Positions 19,168-29,758 are shown, counted from the stretch's first letter. The stretch is DNA of 49,813 bases from Leptolinea sp. (GCA_012798535.1 JAAZMZ010000012.1:1-49813), one strand, 5' to 3'. Translations and numbers: made by a program. Notes: a model not told the origin generated them from the letters alone.

Positions 19168-19704
19168 ATGAATCACACGATCGTTGCCCTTGTGGATGAT
19201 GTTCCTGGCGTGTTGAACCGGGTGGCATCCCTGTTCCGCCGGCGTTCGTTCAATATCGAATCGCTGGCTGTCGGCCATACAGAAAACCCGGGTGTATCCC
19301 GTATGACCATCGTCGTCAACAGCGATGACACCAGCATCCTGCGCCTGATCGCGTATCTGTACAAACTGGTCAATGTCATCCAGATCGAAGACCTGACGAC
19401 CAAGCCCTGTGTCACCCGCGATCTGGCGCTTATCAAGGTTCGGGCGGATGCGGAAACCCGCGCCCAAATCACGCAAATTGTGGATGTGTTCCGCGCCCGC
19501 ATCGTAGATATTGCCAACACCTCTCTGATTGTTGAGATCACGGGAGACGAAGAAAAAATCGAAGGATTTGTAGAAGTCCTGCGCCCCATGGGAATTATTG
19601 AAATGGTGCGCACCGGACGGGTGGTGCTGGCGAGGGGAGCTGCCCCGCTGTATGCCAGCGAAAACATGGTTGATACCGGAAAGCTGGCGGCCGTCGCCGG
19701 CTAA
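19168..19704 (+). CDS. ilvN: Acetolactate synthase, small regulatory subunit
   Basis: Regulatory partner of IlvB giving valine feedback control. The start at ATG 19168 yields 178 aa, beginning MNHTIVALVDDVPGVLNRVA, the standard ACT-domain opening (about 3-75), followed by the C-terminal ALS-associated domain. A longer frame reaching back into ilvB (19144) has no family support. It starts 7 bp after the ilvB stop with a weak ribosome site, so coupling is likely. Confidence 0.97.
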   Translation: MNHTIVALVDDVPGVLNRVASLFRRRSFNIESLAVGHTENPGVSRMTIVVNSDDTSILRLIAYLYKLVNVIQIEDLTTKPCVTRDLALIKVRADAETRAQITQIVDVFRARIVDIANTSLIVEITGDEEKIEGFVEVLRPMGIIEMVRTGRVVLARGAAPLYASENMVDTGKLAAVAG

Positions 19705-19736
19705 TCGATACAAAATTTCATCAAGGAGACAGTAAC

Positions 19737-20801
19737 ATGGCAAAAATGGTATTTAGTGGCGTCGAAGAAGAAGTCATCACCCGGGAGGAATTCCCACTGG
19801 AAAAAGCCCGTCAGGTACTCAAGAACGAGACGGTTGCGGTTATCGGTTATGGCGTGCAGGGCCCGGCTCAGGCATTGAACATGCGGGATAACGGTATCAA
19901 TGTCATCGTCGGCGTGGGTGACAAAAACCGATTTCCCGATTGGGCCAAAGCGGAAAAGGATGGCTGGGTCCCCGGAAAATCACTGTTTTCTGTGGAAGAA
20001 GCCTGTGAAAAAGGTACCATCATCCAGTATCTGATGTCTGATGCCGCCCAGAAAATCCTCTGGCCGATCGTCAAACCGCATCTTACCAAAGGCAAAGCCC
20101 TCTATTTTTCGCATGGTTTTTCCATTGTTTATAAAGACCAGACCGGTGTTATCCCACCCAATGACATCGATGTCATCATGGTAGCTCCAAAGGGTTCGGG
20201 AACCAGTGTGCGCGCCAATTTCCTGGATGGCAGCGGGATCAACAGTAGCTTCGCCGTTGAACAGGATGCCACCGGCCGTGCCCTCGACCGCACCCTGGCT
20301 CTCGGGATCGCCGTCGGCTCAGGTTATCTTTTCCGCACGACCTTCAAGCACGAAGTCTACAGCGACCTCACCGGTGAACGCGGTGTTCTCATGGGCGCCC
20401 TGGCGGGCATTATGGAAGCCCAGTACCAGACCCTGCGCTCGCACGGGCATACTCCCAGCGAATCCTTCAATGAAACAGTGGAAGAACTCACCCAGAGTCT
20501 TATCCGTTTGGTCAGCGCCAATGGAATGGACTGGATGTACGCCAACTGCAGCACCACCGCCCAGCGCGGTGCGCTCGACTGGCGGCATGAGTTCCGCAAA
20601 GCCACCGAACCTGTGTTTGAACGCCTCTACAAGAGCGTTGAATCTGGTGAAGAAACCCGTATCGTTCTCGAAGCCAACAGCAAACCGGATTACCAGGTCG
20701 GGCTGGATAGAGAGTTGAAAGAAATGCGCGAATCAGATCTGTGGACGGCGGGCGCCATGGTGCGTTCGTTGCGGCCGGAAAACCAGAAAAAAAAGGGGTA
20801 A
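19737..20801 (+). CDS. ilvC: Ketol-acid reductoisomerase (mitochondrial/fungal-like)
   Basis: IlvC isomerises and reduces acetolactate and acetohydroxybutyrate. It has 354 aa, about 20 longer than common class I bacterial enzymes. The Rossmann motif is [19 protein letters not shown]; most bacteria have GYGSQGHAHALNLRDSG. Segments such as [58 protein letters not shown] and the C-terminal RSLRPENQ closely recall yeast Ilv5 from memory. Catalytic acidic residues in the SDLTGERG and [10 protein letters not shown] segments are present. The ribosome site AAGGAGAC is strong. Confidence 0.96.
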   Translation: MAKMVFSGVEEEVITREEFPLEKARQVLKNETVAVIGYGVQGPAQALNMRDNGINVIVGVGDKNRFPDWAKAEKDGWVPGKSLFSVEEACEKGTIIQYLMSDAAQKILWPIVKPHLTKGKALYFSHGFSIVYKDQTGVIPPNDIDVIMVAPKGSGTSVRANFLDGSGINSSFAVEQDATGRALDRTLALGIAVGSGYLFRTTFKHEVYSDLTGERGVLMGALAGIMEAQYQTLRSHGHTPSESFNETVEELTQSLIRLVSANGMDWMYANCSTTAQRGALDWRHEFRKATEPVFERLYKSVESGEETRIVLEANSKPDYQVGLDRELKEMRESDLWTAGAMVRSLRPENQKKKG

Positions 20802-20806
20802 CCAGA

Positions 20807-22438
20807 ATGTCACCATTGGGCAACCGTGTACGTATTTTTGATACCACCCTGAGGGACGGCGAACAGAGTCCCGGGGCGACCATGACCAGTGCAGAAAAAC
20901 TGGAAGTGGCCCGCGGTCTTGCCCGCATGGGTGTGGATATCATAGAGGCCGGATTCCCGGCTGCATCTCCGGATGACCTGGAAGCCGTCCGCAAGATTGC
21001 CGATGAGGTCGGGAATTCAGCTGAAGGCTACACTCCTCCGGTCATTTGCGGGCTGGCGCGCTGTTCGAAAAATGATATCGATAAGGCCTGGGAAGCGGTA
21101 AAAACGGCCGCCCACCCGCGTATCCACACGTTTCTGGCCACATCCGATATCCATATGGAATACAAGCTCAAAATGACACGCGAGCAGGTGGTCGAACGCG
21201 TCCGCGAAATGGTCTCTTACGCGCACAGCCTGTGTAATGACATCGAGTTCAGCCCGGAAGATGCCGGACGCAGCGATCCGCAGTTCCTGTACAAAGTGCT
21301 GGGAATTGCCATCGAGAGCGGCGCCACCACGTTGAACATACCCGATACGGTGGGTTACACCATGCCTTCTGAGTTTGGCGCGCTGATCTCCGGGATCATT
21401 CAGCACACACCGGGGATTGAAAACTGTGTGGTGTCAGTACACTGTCATAACGATCTTGGTCTGGCTACGGCCAATACCATGGCCGGTTTGCAGGCTGGCG
21501 CCCGCCAGGCGGAAGTGACCATAAACGGTATCGGTGAACGCGCCGGCAACACCGCGCTTGAAGAGGTGGTCATGGTGTTGCAAACCCGCGAGCCAATCTT
21601 CAAGCTTACCCACGGAATCGATACCACCCAGATCGTCAAGATGAGCAAGCTGATCAGCAACTATACCGGTATCACTGTGCAGCCCAATAAAGCCGTTGTC
21701 GGAGCGAATGCTTTTGCCCATGAAGCCGGTATTCACCAGGATGGAATGCTCAAGAACCAACAGACCTACGAGATCATGCGCCCGGAATCAGTGGGTGCAA
21801 CGCTAACAAAACTGGTGCTTGGTAAACACTCCGGCAAGCATGCCCTGCGAACCCGGCTGGAGAGCCTGGGCTACGAGTTGGATGAGGAAGAATTGCTCAA
21901 GATGTTCGAGCGTTTCAAGATGCTGGCGGACAAGAAAAAGATGATCACCGATGCCGACCTGGAAGCCCTGGTATCGGATGAACTCTATCAGCCGCGGGAA
22001 CTCTATACCCTGGACGGCCTGCAGGTAGCCTGCGGCACCATGGGTATGCCCACCGCGACTGTACGCCTGCGCGACCCGGATGGCAAACAGCACGTGCAGG
22101 CCTGTGTGGGAACCGGCCCAGTGGATGCTGCTTTCAAAGCCATCAACGCGGTCATTCAATTCCAGAACACATTGCAGGAATTTGTTGTCCATGCCGTGAC
22201 GGAAGGGATCGACGCTCTGGGTGAAGTTACCGTCCGCCTGCAGGGTGAAGGCGACACACTCAAGGTCGGCCTGCAGCCTGATCAAGATCAGCCGCGCACG
22301 TTTGGCGGTTATGGCGCGGATACGGATATTGTCGTTGCCAGTGCCAAAGCCTATCTATCGGCACTGAATAAGATGCTGGTTGCCAGCGGGAAATACGGTC
22401 CGCCGGAAAAGGCAGCCACTGAAGCCATCATCTATTAA
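20807..22438 (+). CDS. leuA: 2-isopropylmalate synthase
   Basis: First step of leucine synthesis: acetyl-CoA plus 2-ketoisovalerate. It has 543 aa from ATG 20807, behind AGGGG. The TIM-barrel motif [19 protein letters not shown] gives the metal and base residues, and [13 protein letters not shown] and [15 protein letters not shown] are the two remaining signatures. The C-terminal third (from about 390, beginning [13 protein letters not shown]) is the LeuA allosteric dimer domain, so leucine feedback is likely. Any upstream extension would run inside ilvC. Confidence 0.97.
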   Translation: MSPLGNRVRIFDTTLRDGEQSPGATMTSAEKLEVARGLARMGVDIIEAGFPAASPDDLEAVRKIADEVGNSAEGYTPPVICGLARCSKNDIDKAWEAVKTAAHPRIHTFLATSDIHMEYKLKMTREQVVERVREMVSYAHSLCNDIEFSPEDAGRSDPQFLYKVLGIAIESGATTLNIPDTVGYTMPSEFGALISGIIQHTPGIENCVVSVHCHNDLGLATANTMAGLQAGARQAEVTINGIGERAGNTALEEVVMVLQTREPIFKLTHGIDTTQIVKMSKLISNYTGITVQPNKAVVGANAFAHEAGIHQDGMLKNQQTYEIMRPESVGATLTKLVLGKHSGKHALRTRLESLGYELDEEELLKMFERFKMLADKKKMITDADLEALVSDELYQPRELYTLDGLQVACGTMGMPTATVRLRDPDGKQHVQACVGTGPVDAAFKAINAVIQFQNTLQEFVVHAVTEGIDALGEVTVRLQGEGDTLKVGLQPDQDQPRTFGGYGADTDIVVASAKAYLSALNKMLVASGKYGPPEKAATEAIIY

Positions 22439-22462
22439 TCTTTTTTCCAAAGGAGAAGAAAC

Positions 22463-22756
22463 ATGAACACAGGAAGTAATACCCTGGTAGAGCCCAGTGT
22501 GGCAAAAATGTTGGATCCCTACAGCAATCCCCGTACCATTCCGGGTGGTTGGGATGTTTCGGCCATTCAGATGCGACGGAAAATGAGTGCCATGAAAAAA
22601 GCGATCGAGGAACCCAGTGTGGTGAAGATGCTGGATCCCTATAGCAATCCCCGCACAATCCCCGGGGGCTGGGATGTATCCGCATTCAACTCGCCGGAGA
22701 AAAAGACCGTCGACGCCTACGGTGATGGACCATTCAACCCCGGTTCCAACGGGTAA
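22463..22756 (+). CDS. 97-aa protein with two near-identical 25-residue repeats
   Basis: A small hydrophilic protein inserted between leuA and leuC, with a good ribosome site (AAAGGAG 11 bases before the ATG). Residues about 10-34 and 49-73 are repeats starting [15 protein letters not shown] and [15 protein letters not shown], each continuing through [11 protein letters not shown] basic linker ([10 protein letters not shown]) separates them. The tail is rich in Gly, Pro and Asn. There are no Cys, no membrane segment and no signal peptide. The two DNA copies differ at several wobble positions, so protein sequence is being conserved. I do not recognise a family. Its position suggests a role with LeuA or the LeuCD dehydratase. 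Confidence 0.88.
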   Translation: MNTGSNTLVEPSVAKMLDPYSNPRTIPGGWDVSAIQMRRKMSAMKKAIEEPSVVKMLDPYSNPRTIPGGWDVSAFNSPEKKTVDAYGDGPFNPGSNG

Positions 22757-22758
22757 GA

Positions 22759-24180
22759 ATGAGCCAACCGCGCACATTATTTGACAAAATCTGGGAATCT
22801 CACATTGTGGTACAGCCGCCAGACATGCCGGCGGTGCTGTATATTGATCTTCATCTGGTCCATGAAGTCACCTCTCCGCAGGCTTTCGAAGGATTGCGAC
22901 AGCGCGGATTGAAAGTCCGCCGGCCCGGCCGGACGGCTGCCACAATTGATCACGGAGTTCCCACCCGTTCTGATGGGTCAGCGCAGGGGCGATTGGCCTT
23001 TGCGGATGAGCTGTGCGTTAAACAGATTCATCAGATGGAAGAGAATTGCCGCGAATTTGGCATTATGTTGAACGGCCTGGATAGTGAGAATCAGGGCGTA
23101 GTGCACATCATCGGTCCCGAATTGGGACTTACCCTGCCCGGCATGACTATTGTCTGCGGCGACAGCCACACAGCCACCCACGGCGCGTTTGGTGCGCTGG
23201 CGTTCGGCATTGGCACCAGCGAGGTGGAGCATGTTCTGGCCACCCAGTGTCTTTTGCAGCGCAAACCAAATACTATGGAAGTGCGGGTGGATGGCAGGTT
23301 GGGAGAAGGCGTCTCGGCCAAGGATGTGATCCTGGCACTGATCAACCGGATCGGCACTGGCGGCGGAGTGGGCTATGCCATCGAATATACCGGTGAGGCC
23401 ATCCGTTCCATGACAATGGAAGAGCGCATGACGGTTTGCAACATGTCCATTGAAGCAGGTGCGCGCACCGGAATGGTCGCCCCGGATGAAACCACTTTTA
23501 AATACCTGGAAGCCCGCCAGTTTGTACCCCGTGGAGATGAATGGGAAAAAAAGATCGCAGAATGGAAAGAACTAGCCACCGATACCGGCGCGGAATATGA
23601 CACGCGGGTGGTCATCAACGCTTCCGAACTGGAACCCATGATCACCTACGGCACCAATCCCGCCATGGGTATTCCAGTAAGCCAGCGCATCCCCGATAGG
23701 GAAGATTTCAGAGATGCGGTACAAAGAGACGGTTTTGAGAAAGCTTTGAACTACATGGGACTGCGTCCGGGAGAAACGCTATCGGGGCACGATATTGACG
23801 TGGTGTTCATTGGTTCCTGTACAAACGGCCGTATCTCTGACCTGCGGCTGGCCGCTTCGATCTTGAAAGGCCGGAAAGTAGCCCGCGGACTGCGGATGCT
23901 GGTCGTTCCAGGTTCGCAGGAGGTTAAACGCCAGGCGGAAGCCGAAGGGCTTGACCGCATTTTTAAGGAAGCAGGCGCGGAATGGCGCGAACCTGGCTGC
24001 AGTATGTGCATTGCCATGAACGGCGATCAGCTTGAGCCAGGTCAATACGCTGTAAGCACAAGCAACCGCAATTTTGAAGGCCGGCAGGGTAAGGGAAGCC
24101 GGACATTCCTGGCCAGCCCGTTGACCGCGGCGGCTTCGGCGGTTACCGGTAAAGTGACCGATCCCCGGTCTTTGCTATAA
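22759..24180 (+). CDS. leuC: 3-isopropylmalate dehydratase, large subunit
   Basis: LeuC with LeuD isomerises 2- to 3-isopropylmalate. It has 473 aa, the E. coli-like length. The [4Fe-4S] ligands are C in [14 protein letters not shown] (about 353) and the CSMC pair (about 413-416) in [33 protein letters not shown] is the aconitase-family signature. It begins 2 bp after the repeat-protein stop, so these two are translationally linked. Confidence 0.98.
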   Translation: MSQPRTLFDKIWESHIVVQPPDMPAVLYIDLHLVHEVTSPQAFEGLRQRGLKVRRPGRTAATIDHGVPTRSDGSAQGRLAFADELCVKQIHQMEENCREFGIMLNGLDSENQGVVHIIGPELGLTLPGMTIVCGDSHTATHGAFGALAFGIGTSEVEHVLATQCLLQRKPNTMEVRVDGRLGEGVSAKDVILALINRIGTGGGVGYAIEYTGEAIRSMTMEERMTVCNMSIEAGARTGMVAPDETTFKYLEARQFVPRGDEWEKKIAEWKELATDTGAEYDTRVVINASELEPMITYGTNPAMGIPVSQRIPDREDFRDAVQRDGFEKALNYMGLRPGETLSGHDIDVVFIGSCTNGRISDLRLAASILKGRKVARGLRMLVVPGSQEVKRQAEAEGLDRIFKEAGAEWREPGCSMCIAMNGDQLEPGQYAVSTSNRNFEGRQGKGSRTFLASPLTAAASAVTGKVTDPRSLL

Positions 24181-24195
24181 AAGAAATGAGTTCTT

Positions 24196-24789
24196 ATGGA
24201 ACCCTTTAAAACGATCCAATCCCGGGCTGTGGTGCTGCCGGTTAATAATATCGATACAGACCAGATCATCCCCGCCCGTTTTCTCAAGGTGACGGATAAA
24301 AATGGCCTTGGCAAGAACCTTTTTGCCGACTGGCGTTACCTGCCGGACGGCAGCCCAAAAGAAGATTTTGTCCTCAATCAACCGCAAAGCATAGGTGCGA
24401 AGATTCTGCTGGCCGGTGATAACTTCGGCTGCGGCTCATCACGTGAACACGCCCCCTGGGCTTTGACCGGATTCGGCTTTCGCGCGGTGATATCCACATC
24501 TTTTGCGGATATTTTCCGAAACAACTCCCTGAAGAATGGCCTGCTGCCCGTTCAGATCGATACCGATCATCATCGCAAACTGGTCGAATACCTGTCCACA
24601 TCCCCTGAAGCGCTCCTCACTATCGATCTGGAGGAACAGGTACTGGTTTTTCCCGATAATACGGCTGTACCTTTCCCCATTGACACCTTTTCAAAGAATT
24701 GCCTGTTGAACGGCACGGATGAATTGGGATATCTGTTAAGCCTGGAAGCACAGATCGCCTCCTATGAAAAGCTGGCTTTCGGCGGATAA
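24196..24789 (+). CDS. leuD: 3-isopropylmalate dehydratase, small subunit
   Basis: Swivel-domain partner of LeuC, 197 aa. [15 protein letters not shown] and [14 protein letters not shown] are the diagnostic motifs, the latter forming the substrate-binding loop. It starts 15 bp after leuC and ends just ahead of cimA. The length is that of the long (E. coli type) LeuD that pairs with a long LeuC. Confidence 0.98.
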   Translation: MEPFKTIQSRAVVLPVNNIDTDQIIPARFLKVTDKNGLGKNLFADWRYLPDGSPKEDFVLNQPQSIGAKILLAGDNFGCGSSREHAPWALTGFGFRAVISTSFADIFRNNSLKNGLLPVQIDTDHHRKLVEYLSTSPEALLTIDLEEQVLVFPDNTAVPFPIDTFSKNCLLNGTDELGYLLSLEAQIASYEKLAFGG

Positions 24790-24800
24790 AGGAGCACAGG

Positions 24801-26372
24801 ATGATCCAAATCTATGACACCACCCTGCGTGACGGTACCCAGCGAAAGGATATTTCACTTTCGGTGAATGACAAAATGAACATCGCCCGCCGATTGGACG
24901 ACCTGGGTGTGGCCTTTATCGAAGGCGGCTGGCCGGGTTCCAATCCCAAGGATGTCGAATTCTTTCAACGGGCTGCTCAAACCAGATGGATGAATGCGAA
25001 AATCGCAGCTTTCGGCAGTACCTGTGCCGTCAATAAACAACCAGATGAGGATGGAAATATCCGCGCCCTGTTGGACGCGGAGACGCCCTATTGTACCGTG
25101 GTCGGCAAGACATCTGTTCTGCATGTGACTGATGTGCTGCGAACTACGTTCGAGAACAACCTGCGTATCATCGAACAAAGCGTGGCCTGTCTGGTTTCTC
25201 AGGGACGGAAGGTGATCTATGACGCGGAACACTTCTTTGACGGCTACAAACTCGATCCTGCCTATTCAATCGAGACGTTAAAAGCGGCGGCGCGCGGTGG
25301 AGCGGAAACCCTGGTGTTGTGTGAGACGAACGGGGGTTCCATGCCGTGGGAGGTTGCCGAGATTGTCCGCGCGGTGCGCACGCAAATCAGCGCACCGCTG
25401 GGCATCCATGCTCACAATGACAGCGAGTGTGCCGTGGCCAATTCCATGGCGGCTGTTCGTGAAGGCTGCATTCAGGTGCAGGGCACTATCAACGGATATG
25501 GCGAACGCTGCGGTAATGCTAACCTGTGTTCCATCATCCCCGATCTCGAATTGAAGATGGGAGTGAAAGCGCTGCCGAACGGACAGCTTAAGAATTTGTT
25601 TGAGTTGTCGCACTATGTGGCGGAAGTGGCCAACCTGGCTCCGGATGAACATCTGGCATATGTCGGTCGGGCAGCTTTTGCCCATAAAGGCGGCATCCAT
25701 GTGGCTGCCATGCGGCGTTCCAGTCAATCCTACCAGCATGTCGAACCTGAGCTGGTTGGCAACCGCATGGAGGTGGTCGTTTCTGAACTTTCCGGAAAGG
25801 GGAACCTGCTCAGCAAGGCGGAGGAATACGGGATTGTTCTCGAAGATGAAAAGAAAGCGGTGGAAGTGCTGCAGACGGTCAAGCAGCTCGAAGCCAGAGG
25901 ATTATCTTTCGAGGCGGCGGAAGCTTCAGTAATCATGCTCTTCAAGAGATTAGAAGCCGGCTACCGGCCGCCTTTCGAATTGATTGATTTCTCGGCAGAA
26001 GTGGAACACCGCCAGGGCCGCGGCATCTTCTCGGAAGCGACAGTAAAAGTGAGAGTCGGTGACCAGATCGTGCATACCGCGGCGGAAGGCAATGGCCCGG
26101 TGAACGCGCTCGACCTGGCGTTGCGTAAAGCTTTGATCGCACATTATCCGGCAATCGAAAGCTTCCATCTGTCTGATTACAAGGTACGCATTCTGGACGC
26201 GAATAACGGCACCAGTGCCACCACCCGTGTGTTAATCGAAACCCGGAATGGCATTAAGACCTGGAACACGGTCGGTGCCGGAACCAATATCATTGATGCC
26301 AGCTGGCAGGCACTGGTCGATTCATTCGACTACGGCCTGACGGTGGTGCATCCCTGTCCCGTAGGAGTCTAA
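24801..26372 (+). CDS. cimA: (R)-citramalate synthase
   Basis: Condenses pyruvate and acetyl-CoA to citramalate, giving 2-ketobutyrate for isoleucine without threonine deaminase. It has 523 aa. The start MIQIYDTTLRDGTQRKDISL, with GTQ in place of the LeuA GEQSPG and GVAFIEGGWPGSNPKD, is characteristic of CimA. HAHNDSECAVAN and NGYGERCGNANL are the metal and CoA motifs. A C-terminal regulatory domain follows from about 390. LeuCD and LeuB would then act on citramalate as well. Ribosome site AAGGAG. Confidence 0.95.
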   Translation: MIQIYDTTLRDGTQRKDISLSVNDKMNIARRLDDLGVAFIEGGWPGSNPKDVEFFQRAAQTRWMNAKIAAFGSTCAVNKQPDEDGNIRALLDAETPYCTVVGKTSVLHVTDVLRTTFENNLRIIEQSVACLVSQGRKVIYDAEHFFDGYKLDPAYSIETLKAAARGGAETLVLCETNGGSMPWEVAEIVRAVRTQISAPLGIHAHNDSECAVANSMAAVREGCIQVQGTINGYGERCGNANLCSIIPDLELKMGVKALPNGQLKNLFELSHYVAEVANLAPDEHLAYVGRAAFAHKGGIHVAAMRRSSQSYQHVEPELVGNRMEVVVSELSGKGNLLSKAEEYGIVLEDEKKAVEVLQTVKQLEARGLSFEAAEASVIMLFKRLEAGYRPPFELIDFSAEVEHRQGRGIFSEATVKVRVGDQIVHTAAEGNGPVNALDLALRKALIAHYPAIESFHLSDYKVRILDANNGTSATTRVLIETRNGIKTWNTVGAGTNIIDASWQALVDSFDYGLTVVHPCPVGV

Positions 26373-26375
26373 TTC

Positions 26376-27434
26376 ATGGAAGCGAAAATCGTACTGCTGC
26401 CCGGAGACGGCATCGGTCCCGAGGTGGTTGCGGCGGCTGTCCGCGTTCTGCGCGCGGTGGAAGGAAAATTCGGCCACCGGTTCATATTCGAGGAACATAA
26501 AATTGGCGGATGTTCGATCGACGCGGCGGGTGTGGCCCTGACCGCGGATACCCTGAAAGCCTGCCAGGCGGCGGATGCCGTTCTGCTGGGTGCGGTGGGC
26601 GGCCCAAAATGGGACGATCCCACGGCCAGAGAACGCCCGGAAAAAGGATTGCTGGCGCTGCGCAAGGGACTGGCGGTTTTCGCTAACCTCCGGCCGGTCA
26701 GGGTATATCCCACTCTGGTGGGCGCGTCTCCTTTAAAACCGGAAAAACTGGCGGGCGTCGATATGATGGTCGTCCGCGAACTGACCGGCGGATTGTATTT
26801 TGGCGAGCCAAAAGGGCGTGAACAGGTCAACGGGCATATCCGTGCCGTGGATACCATGGCTTACGGAGATGATGAAATCCGGAGGATTGTGGATCTGGCC
26901 TTCCAACTGGCGCAAGGCCGCCGGAAGAAAGTGACCTCTGTGGATAAAGCCAATGTGCTCGAAACCTCACGTCTGTGGCGGCAGGTGACGGCTGAAGTGG
27001 CAGCCGCTTACCCGGAAATCAAACTGGAGAATATGCTGGTGGATACCGCTTCAATGCGGCTCGTATCCCACCCGGCGGAATTTGATGTGGTGGTCACCGA
27101 GAATATGTTCGGCGATATCCTCACAGATGAAGCCGCAGTGCTTACAGGTTCTATGGGGCTGCTCCCCTCGGCGTCGCTTGGCAGAGGTGGGCCCGGTCTC
27201 TACGAACCCATCCACGGTTCCGCACCGGATATTGCCGGAAAGGGGATTGCCAACCCAGTCGGAACCATCTTGAGTGCCGCGTTTATGTTAAGATATTCCC
27301 TGAAGTTGGAAAAAGAAGCTGCCTGTATCGAGGCGGCTGTAGAAAAATCCATTGCTTCCGGCCGGTTGACGGCTGATCTGGGGGGAACCGCCAGCACGAT
27401 TGAAGTGACGGAAAACATCTTACAGAATCTATAG
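26376..27434 (+). CDS. leuB: 3-isopropylmalate dehydrogenase
   Basis: NAD-dependent oxidative decarboxylase of 352 aa. [19 protein letters not shown] opens the protein, [13 protein letters not shown] and [18 protein letters not shown] form the substrate pocket, and [19 protein letters not shown] carries the metal Asp residues. [20 protein letters not shown] is the nucleotide loop. The start is 3 bp after the cimA stop. In this operon it can serve both the leucine and the citramalate routes. Confidence 0.98.
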   Translation: MEAKIVLLPGDGIGPEVVAAAVRVLRAVEGKFGHRFIFEEHKIGGCSIDAAGVALTADTLKACQAADAVLLGAVGGPKWDDPTARERPEKGLLALRKGLAVFANLRPVRVYPTLVGASPLKPEKLAGVDMMVVRELTGGLYFGEPKGREQVNGHIRAVDTMAYGDDEIRRIVDLAFQLAQGRRKKVTSVDKANVLETSRLWRQVTAEVAAAYPEIKLENMLVDTASMRLVSHPAEFDVVVTENMFGDILTDEAAVLTGSMGLLPSASLGRGGPGLYEPIHGSAPDIAGKGIANPVGTILSAAFMLRYSLKLEKEAACIEAAVEKSIASGRLTADLGGTASTIEVTENILQNL

Positions 27435-27462
27435 ATTGCATTTATTCATTGGAGGTAATGTC

Positions 27463-28383
27463 ATGGCTGCATATCCCAAATTTGTCTGGATGAACGGAAA
27501 ACTGGTGGAAACGGAGAAAGCCACCGTACCTTTCTTCAATACCACCCTGCATTACGGCGCGGGTGTCTTTGAAGGCATTCGCTGTTACAACACAGCCAAA
27601 GGACCGGCTGTCTTTCGCCTGAAGGACCACATGGACCGCCTGATAAATTCAGCGCGCATTCTGGGTGTGCGGGAATTTCCCTTCACGTCGGATGAGTTAT
27701 GTAAGGCGACCAAAGAGGTGATCAAGGCCAATGGATACACGTCCTGCTACATCCGCCCGCTGCTCTATCTTACCAGCCCGCTGCCTTCGCTTAACCTCGA
27801 TGACGGCAAAGCGGCTGTGGGCATCGGCGTGTGGGAAATGGGTGCCTATCTCGGCCAGGCTCAGATCGAGAATGGATTGAAAGCCAATGTGGCGTCTTTC
27901 ACCCGCCACCATCCGAACGTCTCGATGACCAAAGCCAAAGTGACCGGAAATTATGCCAACAGTATCCTGGCAAAGACCGAATCGATCCGATTTGGTTTTG
28001 AAGAAGCCATCATGTTAGATCCGTCAGGCTATGTGGCGGAATGCACTGGCGAAAACATCTTCCTGGTGCGCAAGGGTGCGCTGTATTCCCCGATCACCGC
28101 GGATACACTGGAAGGTATCACCCGTGATTCGCTGATTACAATCATTAAAGAGTTGGGATTTTCGGTTACTGAAACAATGATCGGCCGTGATCAGTTGTAT
28201 ATCGCCGACGAGGTCTTCATGTGCGGTACGGCCGCCGAGCTAACGCCGGTTTCTGAGATTGACGGACGTGTCATCGGCGCCGGAAAGATGGGTCCCATAA
28301 CCCGCCAGATCCAGGCGGAATTTCACAAGGTCGTCTGCGGAGAGCATGCGCTTTCGGCGAAATGGCTAGATTACGTGGGATAG
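27463..28383 (+). CDS. ilvE: Branched-chain amino acid aminotransferase
   Basis: Fold-type IV PLP enzyme that makes Leu, Ile and Val from the keto acids. It has 306 aa from ATG 27463, seven bases after GGAGG. The PLP lysine is K159 in AKVTGNYANS, the same number as in E. coli IlvE. GYVAECTGENIFLVRKG, LEGITRDSLITIIKELG and EVFMCGTAAELTPVSEIDG are family motifs. It closes the operon. Confidence 0.97.
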   Translation: MAAYPKFVWMNGKLVETEKATVPFFNTTLHYGAGVFEGIRCYNTAKGPAVFRLKDHMDRLINSARILGVREFPFTSDELCKATKEVIKANGYTSCYIRPLLYLTSPLPSLNLDDGKAAVGIGVWEMGAYLGQAQIENGLKANVASFTRHHPNVSMTKAKVTGNYANSILAKTESIRFGFEEAIMLDPSGYVAECTGENIFLVRKGALYSPITADTLEGITRDSLITIIKELGFSVTETMIGRDQLYIADEVFMCGTAAELTPVSEIDGRVIGAGKMGPITRQIQAEFHKVVCGEHALSAKWLDYVG

Positions 28384-28410
28384 TATCAGAATACCTGCAT
28401 AAACAAACCC

Positions 28411-28434
28411 CTGGTATTTTATTACACCAGTTTT
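28411..28434 (+). terminator. Possible weak terminator after ilvE
   Basis: CTGGT (28411-28415) can pair with ACCAG (28426-28430), followed by TTTT. The stem is only 5 bp, so this is a tentative end of the ilv/leu operon; nothing better is seen in the 260-bp gap. Confidence 0.35.
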
Positions 28435-28644
28435 ACCTCCCCCTATTTTCGCTTTCCGTTTATCAGTATTATTGAATTGAAAGCAATTAAGTTTGAATGA
28501 CTTCAGGTGTGATCTAGTGCGATTCCGCCCTACGAGCCTGGTATTCCCAACCGGTTTGACCATACGGCAGAATTGAATGAAATTGATACCTGTCATCCAT
28601 GCATCATAATCTTATGTTCAATTAGCCGGGGAGTAACAAAACCC

Positions 28645-29547
28645 ATGTCGAAACACAGGATCAACCTGGTTGTACTGGTCTTTCTTCTTTTCATTATCGG
28701 TTTCTTTGCCTCAGCCTGCGGGAAGGTCGAAGGTCAAAAACTTGACCCCACTGGACCAGGGAATGAAAAACCTTCACCAACGCAAACCATAGACAGGCCG
28801 GTTTCTCCCCGTGTGATCGAACGCATTGAAATTTCCTCCGGTCTTTTCCTCCGCAAGATCGGAGATGGTGCCTACGTCATTACCGGCACAATCCCCTGGG
28901 AAGCTAATTCCGTGCTGGTAGAAATGTCCGATGAATCCCTGGTCATGGCAGGTTCACCTGCGACACCATATTTAACGCAACAAGTGCTTGACTGGAGTAA
29001 CCAGCATTTCGGTAACCGTAAAATGATTGAAATCAATACCGGATATCACGCCGATAATCTGGGCGGAAATCAGGCTTTCATTGAATCCGGCATCCCTGTG
29101 TACGGGTCTGAACTTACTGCCAGGTTGATCGGTGAAAAAGCAAGCGCAATTGAGAAAGAAATGCTGACGAGCATTGGTGAAAAAGACCCGGCCGCATACA
29201 GCGCCCAACAAAAGGCAAAATACCTGCCGCCCGACAATATCTTTCCGATCGGTAAAGGATTGGACCTGACGTTTGGCAATGAGACCGTGAAAGTGTTCTT
29301 CCCGGGGCCATCCCAATCTCCCGATAAAGTCGTCGTATATTTTCCATCACGGAAATTGCTCTTTGGAAGTTGTATGATCGTCGGATGGGACAAACTGGGG
29401 AACACAATGGATGCTGACATGAAAAAATGGCCAGAAGCTATCCACAAGCTGGAACAATTCCCGGTAGATGTGGTCGTCCCTGGCCATGGGGATCGACTGG
29501 ACCCCGGTTTAATCCAGCACACATTGGATCTACTTCAATCAAATTAG
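28645..29547 (+). CDS. Lipoprotein with B1/B2 metallo-beta-lactamase fold, altered Zn site
   Basis: Predicted surface lipoprotein of 300 aa: signal peptide with lipobox ASAC (C25), then a Pro-rich linker, then an MBL domain. By eye it aligns with subclass B1/B2 enzymes: NTGYHADNLGGN, FFPGPSQSPDKVVVYFP, LLFGSCMIVGWDKLGN, DVVVPGHGD. Zinc-2 ligands are kept (D137, C243, H281), and H135 is kept. Of the other zinc-1 ligands, the His116 position is G133 and the His196 position is Q224. That recalls the mono-zinc B2 group (CphA has Asn at position 116) but goes further. It may be a hydrolase of another substrate; a beta-lactamase role is not shown. The start MSKHR is chosen because the signal peptide begins there. 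Confidence 0.8.
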   Translation: MSKHRINLVVLVFLLFIIGFFASACGKVEGQKLDPTGPGNEKPSPTQTIDRPVSPRVIERIEISSGLFLRKIGDGAYVITGTIPWEANSVLVEMSDESLVMAGSPATPYLTQQVLDWSNQHFGNRKMIEINTGYHADNLGGNQAFIESGIPVYGSELTARLIGEKASAIEKEMLTSIGEKDPAAYSAQQKAKYLPPDNIFPIGKGLDLTFGNETVKVFFPGPSQSPDKVVVYFPSRKLLFGSCMIVGWDKLGNTMDADMKKWPEAIHKLEQFPVDVVVPGHGDRLDPGLIQHTLDLLQSN

Positions 29548-29590
29548 GCCCTGTCAAAATAGAAATCCATCCAATCGGTGCGTGTAATGC

Positions 29591-29627
29591 GTGACGGGTC
29601 TTTCCGGGTTGACCGGATCCACGTCAC
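29591..29627. repeat. Imperfect inverted repeat in intergenic region
   Basis: GTGACG (29591-29596) and CGTCAC (29622-29627) flank a GC-rich core containing GGTC and GACC. The 246-bp gap between the lipoprotein and lrp-like genes otherwise holds the lrp promoter. It may be a small dispersed repeat; no second copy was found in the window. Confidence 0.3.
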
Positions 29628-29758
29628 CGACGCTTCGCTGGTTGACAGATGTACGGTAAGATCAAAAGCGATCTCACCCTACGACTTATCCAAACCATCT
29701 GCCGTCTGTAGAATAGACGAATAATATTTGGCATATATAGATAAATGGCATATAACTA

